DNA from: Asterella californica
Taxonomy: Eukaryota; Streptophyta; Marchantiopsida; Marchantiales; Aytoniaceae
Assembly: GCA_036924285.1 (NCBI GenBank)
Contig: JAYKYS010000008.1
Location: 13,253,001-13,317,000, forward strand
Reading direction: 5' to 3'
Length of the DNA stretch: 64,000 nt
Positions within the stretch are counted from its first letter, which is position 1. Every line of letters begins with the position of its first letter. The notes under the pieces were generated by a model. That model was not told the origin of the DNA and ran no database searches. It saw nothing but the letters and a program-made list of their open reading frames with translations. The position numbers and the translations under genes were made by a program. This document shows, one piece after another, positions 59,449 to 64,000 of this stretch.

Positions 59449-59539
59449 CTCTTTGAGAGTAAACGAGTGCCAGAGGCTGAAAGTATTATTGTTCTGCCGA
59501 CACGTTATCACTCGTGACTTCAGATTGCTTGCAGACAAA

Positions 59540-60580
59540 GTTCAGTCAGTCAAGTCGATGCGGGGACTGCCCGCCTCCTGCCTCGAGATCCTGGACGGAC
59601 GCTCTAGGGTGAAGTAAAGTGCGTACTCCTGCCCTGTCCTTTCGCGGACTCTACTGTAACCGGAAGTCCTATGGGCAAGGGCCTTCTCGACTGGCTGGGA
59701 AGAGGGACACGACCGGACGGGACGTAGGTTTGATTGCGAGCGAAGCGACCTTCCAGTGGCAGCCACCGTCCACGCGCGTGCGACTACGACGAGATTTTCT
59801 CGCGTGGTCGCAGTTGCAAGCATGTGCAGTGACTGCAGTGAATCTCAGAAGCTCTTCCTACCATGTACCGTAATTCTTGCCTTCGCTTTCGGACGTTGCT
59901 TGGCCTCGTGCTCGTCCTTGTCATGACGACTCTGCTCTGCCCTAGTCTCGAGAACAGGGGAAAGGGTGGGGAGACGGAGAATTGGCTGCCTGCATCGCGG
60001 GTGGAGCGGGAAGGAAAGGAGCCCCAGGCAAGCCACCCGAGCCGGACCCGAGCCGATGCGAGCCGCGTGGAGTGTCGTCTGGCTTGTCTCCCTGGGTTCG
60101 GAGCAGGGAGGGGAGGGGGAAGCTTTCTCGATTTCCTCTGCACTTGTGAGCTTTTACTGCTTCCTGGCTTTCTTCTCGTGTGGAGAGAAGGCTCCCGCCC
60201 GCCCTCTCCGTCTCCGTCGGGTGAAATTGATTATTGACTGGTCTTGGCCCGCCGATCTGTCATTTGCCCTGCACACGATTGGGCTTTTCTTTCGTGTTTG
60301 TTGGTGCTGTTTTTGTTGGAGGTCCAAGAGTGAAGAGTGAAGAGTGAGTGTGTCTGTGTGAGTAGAAGGAAGAGAAGAGAAAGACGGAGAAGGGTGGAGG
60401 AAGGGGCGGAAGGAGAATAGTGATGCTGCGGGCTAACGGGTTTCGAAGGTAAAACAATTTGGTCAAGGGAGGGAGAGGAGAGGACAGTGAGGCAGCAGTT
60501 CACTGAAGACGAGAGAGAGAACGAGAAGAAACGAGAAGAAAACGAAGAGGAAGGAAAGGGAAGGCAAAAGGAAACTGAGG
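59540..60580 (+). promoter_or_regulatory. VPS4 promoter and first untranslated exon region
   Basis: Base composition jumps to GC-rich at about 59540-60230, then to a GA-rich run (60330-60570) that ends at a strong splice donor, GAG|GTGAGT at 60580-60581. The GA-rich run is typical of plant 5' UTRs. No TATA box is clear, so the start of transcription is not fixed. Confidence 0.5.
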
Positions 60581-61402
60581 TGAGTCCGTTTCTTCCTGCG
60601 CGTGCAATTTTCGGTACGTTTGTGTCGTTCTTTAGACCTCTTCTCTTCAGCTAGCTGCCTTGAGTTTGGAGTCAGTATCTGTACATTAGTGTCCTGCTGT
60701 CTGTCGGCCGGCAGGTTCAAAGAATGAAGGAAGCGCTTGATGCATTTCGGAATTCGTTGCACAAAATTTTGTTGCGTTCTTGTTGCTTTAGTCTTTCTAT
60801 GTTAGTTGAGAGGTACGCACAGAGGAGAGATCGGAATGATAGTTTCATGATTCTTGACTGATTGTAGATAGACTAGAGAAGTGCAAACGGCAGTGCAAGA
60901 GATCGGCTCCTTACGTCCATTGTCTAGGTCATGCTGAAGTTGCAGAGAAAGGGAAGATCGTTTTCGACAGGGGAATCAATTATTCCTTCTGACGAGCTAG
61001 GTCATCATATGGCTGGATTCTGATGTAGGTCACCATCTAGTGCAGGAGTCTGCTCGGTAGACCGTCGGTTGGATTTTCACTTAAGCAAAACAGGGCAGGG
61101 CCGCATGACATTGGAGAAGAGATGACCCGATTTAACTTCGTCTGCCGCTGAACGGAGGGACGATCATCTGCTCCTGTGGGGCGGCATGGTCATCTTAGGA
61201 AGTTCCCCCGTTTAGTAGTCGAGATTCAAGTTGAGGAGGGGGTATACTGCAGATTCGCGGGGGCCAGAAGGTGTATCGAATTCCATTGAGTGCTGAGCGC
61301 TCCGCGAACTTACTAGGGGAATTTCAGTGTTGAAATAGCGTCCAGGTTGGTAGACACGGAAGCTCCAAGCGGGCGACGCAAAGATAGCTTTTTGGTGAAT
61401 GT
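60581..61402 (+). other. Leader intron of VPS4
   Basis: A consensus donor (GTGAGT) begins here, and a pyrimidine-containing acceptor (TTTAACTAG) ends just before GCACCATG. The intron, about 0.8 kb, lies entirely in the 5' UTR. Leader introns of this kind often raise expression in plants. Confidence 0.65.
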
Positions 61403-61415
61403 TTAACTAGGCACC

Positions 61416-62753
61416 ATGTATAGCAATTTCAAGGAGCAGGCCATTGAGTTTGTCAGGCAAGCCGTGGCTGAGGACCATGCCGGGAATTATGCCAAGGCAT
61501 TTCCGTTGTACATGAATGCGTTGGAATACTTCAAGACGCACCTCAAGTATGAGAAGAACCCCAAAGTTAAGGAGGCGATTACTCAAAAATTTACCGAGTA
61601 TCTTCGGAGAGCCGAGGAAATCCGAGCTGTGCTAGAAGAAGGGGTGCCCACCGCAGGTCCTCAGGCCAGAGGTGATGCAGCCGTCGCAACTAGGGCCAAG
61701 ACTAAGGGTGGAAAAGACGGAGGTGGCGAAGGAGGGGACGGAGAGGATCCGGAGCAAGCTAAGTTGAGGTCGGGTTTGAACTCGGCCATTATACGAGAGA
61801 AGCCTAATGTCAAATGGAATGACGTCGCGGGTCTGGAAAGTGCAAAGCAAGCTTTGCAAGAAGCTGTCATTTTACCTGTGAAGTTTCCTCAGTTTTTTAC
61901 AGGGAAACGTAGACCTTGGAGGGCTTTTCTCCTTTATGGACCTCCTGGAACCGGCAAGTCCTATCTGGCTAAAGCTGTGGCCACTGAAGCTGATTCTACC
62001 TTCTTCAGCATTTCGTCATCTGATTTGGTTTCCAAGTGGATGGGAGAGAGTGAGAAGCTAGTAGCCAATTTGTTTCAAATGGCACGGGAGACTGCACCGT
62101 CCATCATATTTATTGATGAGATTGATTCTCTGTGTGGCACCCGAGGAGAAGGAAATGAGAGTGAGGCGTCTCGGCGCATCAAGACTGAACTTCTGGTGCA
62201 AATGCAAGGTGTGGGTAATAATGATCAGAAGGTTCTTATATTAGCTGCCACGAATACTCCGTACTCCCTCGACCAGGCAGTGAGGAGGCGTTTTGATAAG
62301 CGTATCTACATCCCACTTCCGGATCAGAAAGCAAGACAGCACATGTTTAAGGTCCACTTGGGTGATACGCCTCACAATTTAACTGAACTTGACTTCGAGG
62401 ATCTGGCTCGAAGGACGGAAGGCTTTTCAGGTTCAGATGTTGCTGTTGCTGTGAAGGATGTGCTTTTCGAGCCCGTCCGGAAGACTCAAGACGCAATGCA
62501 CTTCAGGAAGGTCCAGACTGAGGTCGATGGGACCATGCAGGAAATGTGGATGCCGTGTGGTCCCCGTACGCATGGGGCTATTCAAACCACTATGACAGAC
62601 CTTCATGCTGAGGGCCTTGGACGACAAATTTTGCCACCTCCGATAGATAAATCGGACTTTGATAAGGTTCTTGCCCGACAAAGACCCACAGTGAGCAAGG
62701 CGGACTTGGAAATCCAAGAGAAATTCACGAAAGAATTCGGCGAGGAAGGTTGA
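61416..62753 (+). CDS. VPS4: VPS4/SKD1 AAA-ATPase of the ESCRT pathway
   Basis: One uninterrupted frame of 445 codons. Residues 1-75 form the MIT domain that binds ESCRT-III tails (YSNFKEQAIEFVRQAVAEDH). A Gly/Lys-rich linker follows (about 80-115), then the AAA module. Walker A GPPGTGKS is at 175-182, Walker B IIFIDEID at about 230-237, the sensor-1 region ILAATNTPYSLDQAV at about 275-289, and Arg fingers in RRRF at 290-293. The conserved C-terminal VPS4 helix ends FTKEFGEEG. The enzyme disassembles ESCRT-III filaments on endosomes, driving multivesicular body formation and membrane scission. ATG 61416 gives the canonical plant start MYSNFKEQ. The coding part has no introns. Confidence 0.98.
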   Translation: MYSNFKEQAIEFVRQAVAEDHAGNYAKAFPLYMNALEYFKTHLKYEKNPKVKEAITQKFTEYLRRAEEIRAVLEEGVPTAGPQARGDAAVATRAKTKGGKDGGGEGGDGEDPEQAKLRSGLNSAIIREKPNVKWNDVAGLESAKQALQEAVILPVKFPQFFTGKRRPWRAFLLYGPPGTGKSYLAKAVATEADSTFFSISSSDLVSKWMGESEKLVANLFQMARETAPSIIFIDEIDSLCGTRGEGNESEASRRIKTELLVQMQGVGNNDQKVLILAATNTPYSLDQAVRRRFDKRIYIPLPDQKARQHMFKVHLGDTPHNLTELDFEDLARRTEGFSGSDVAVAVKDVLFEPVRKTQDAMHFRKVQTEVDGTMQEMWMPCGPRTHGAIQTTMTDLHAEGLGRQILPPPIDKSDFDKVLARQRPTVSKADLEIQEKFTKEFGEEG

Positions 62754-63135
62754 AGGAGCGAGTTCTTCATCTCTCAACCATGTGAATTTTGTGTTGGGAA
62801 ATATGCACACCTGTGTATAGTCGTCAAGTCCTTGCTGGCGAATCTCGGAAGCTTTCCAAGGAGAGTGAAAGTGCTTGTCAAAGACTTCTCAAATTTGTGG
62901 TGGAAAGTGAGCTATAGAAGCTTGGTTGTGTGTGCGCTGAAGGTTTGTGTGTACAACGAAGAGTGAGCTTGATCAGTCCTTAACGTTTGCTGAGGCCTTC
63001 TCCTGAATCTCATCAATCAGTCGTCGATGTACCGGCGAGTGCCTTTTGATCACTAATTATTAATTCAGCAGATACGCGAAGTCCTGGAGCCGATTTTGCA
63101 ACGAAAATAAATAATCCTGTACGATGTTCAGATAT
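62754..63135 (+). other. VPS4 3' UTR with polyadenylation signal
   Basis: AATAAA occurs at 63106-63111, about 350 bases after the stop codon, in an AT-rich context suitable for cleavage shortly downstream. Confidence 0.55.
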
Positions 63136-64000
63136 AGGTACTCAAGGAGAACAAGGTAGGTGGTAAACTGTCAGTGGCCGAAGCATCTTTGCTAGCATGC
63201 AGCATGCTAGTGTATATATGGAAAGGCTTAAGTCAACTGGAGTACAGCCTGAGTGAATTCAAATTCAAACATCTCATCCAACTTTTATACTTACGAATCC
63301 ACAGCAGAAATGTGCCTTTTCACGTTGTTTGTGTGTTCGCCTGTTGTATGGTCGGTTCCAGGTTTCCTTGTGGGGCCTTAAAATTTTGATTCATTCATTT
63401 CATGGTCTTGTGGATCTTGTCATGAGCTCCAAGCAGCTCTTGAAGATGATCTGGATCTCTGGGGCACAATTACGTCAAAGACCTGTTTGTATTCTCGGAT
63501 TGCAGTACAGTAAACGTGTATCACATACAATGTGGGAAGTTGACTAGACAACAGAACTTCAACTCCGCCTTATCAGAAGCTCCCTTACAAAATCAGGCGC
63601 TGACTGTTGTAGTTATCTCATGCTTTGGTTCAGAACCTTCGCAGTGCTACTCTGTGTTTCGTTGGTGGACTTACAACCTGAAGCCACCTCAACTTTCGTC
63701 AAGTCTGAAGCAGCAGATAGATGCTGGATATTCCCACTTTGTGCTCCGGGTAATTCAGATTGTCATACACAAAACTACATTTCCTACATCGATTAAGCAG
63801 TTACAATTGACAGATCCAGACAGGTACCCTGCCCAGTCGCTGCCACTGGGAGGTTTGAAGTCTCGTTGATAAGGAAATCTGATATCGCAGTCAGAACTGG
63901 AGCCGGAACACGATCTAGTGATCTATGTTCAGGACGAGTGCAACTCCCTGGAGGACCCAGTGAGAAGGGTGAGCTGTCGTTGCAACATCTGCTTCGAAAA
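63136..64000. other. End of window, possible exon of a next gene
   Basis: Most of this stretch has no recognisable coding. From about 63889, after an acceptor-like TATCGCAG, a plus-strand frame reads SELEPEHDLVIYVQDECNSL and runs open to the window edge. It looks protein-like, but no family is recognised. Confidence 0.25.

Noticed and set aside
59540..60340. Several overlapping 80-124 codon frames upstream of VPS4
   Set aside because: All fall in GC-rich promoter-like DNA, overlap in multiple frames and show no domains.

Overview
The window looks like nuclear DNA of a land plant, most likely a bryophyte of the liverwort type. That is an inference from the gene set (plant-type PLAT/lipoxygenase, GONST-type Golgi nucleotide-sugar transporter, plant VPS4/SKD1), introns of about 100 to 900 bp with GT..AG borders, and sparse genes in transposon-rich AT-rich spacer. 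No operons, bacterial signals or CRISPR-like arrays are seen.

Layout. (1) 1-2500: 3' part of a multi-exon TTI1-like ARM-repeat gene, plus strand. (2) 4149-10273: a full-length Ty1/copia retrotransposon on the minus strand, with TG..CA LTRs, PBS, PPT and a TATAT target duplication. Its gag-pol is broken, and a GC-rich run of small palindromes lies in pol. (3) 14530-20521: a nine-exon lipoxygenase gene whose exons join in phase into 894 codons. (4) 24285-32633: an 8.35-kb PIF/Harbinger-type DNA transposon with 20-bp perfect inverted ends. It carries a broken DDE transposase, an intact Myb/SANT-like second protein, and a four-exon gene with an FCP1/NIF (HAD) phosphatase domain. Three clusters of GTGCGA/TCGCAC hairpin repeats are interspersed. 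This is the most unusual object in the window. (5) 32.7-45.3 kb: gene-poor DNA with a foldback MITE, inverted two-hairpin cassettes, a lone Harbinger-type end and an interspersed repeat. (6) 45337-48805: a nine-exon GONST1-like GDP-sugar transporter, 381 codons. (7) 48.8-59.5 kb: no gene, with a decayed reverse-transcriptase remnant, a degenerate minisatellite and very AT-rich DNA. (8) 60.3-63.1 kb: VPS4, with a leader intron and an uninterrupted 445-codon reading frame. (9) The last 0.9 kb holds only a possible exon of a next gene.

The four host genes (TTI1-like, lipoxygenase, GONST1-like, VPS4) are unrelated housekeeping or metabolic genes, all on the plus strand, each with its own introns. 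The other recognisable material is mobile-element sequence in different states of decay. Exon borders were placed by hand from splice signals and phase; no alignment or search was run.
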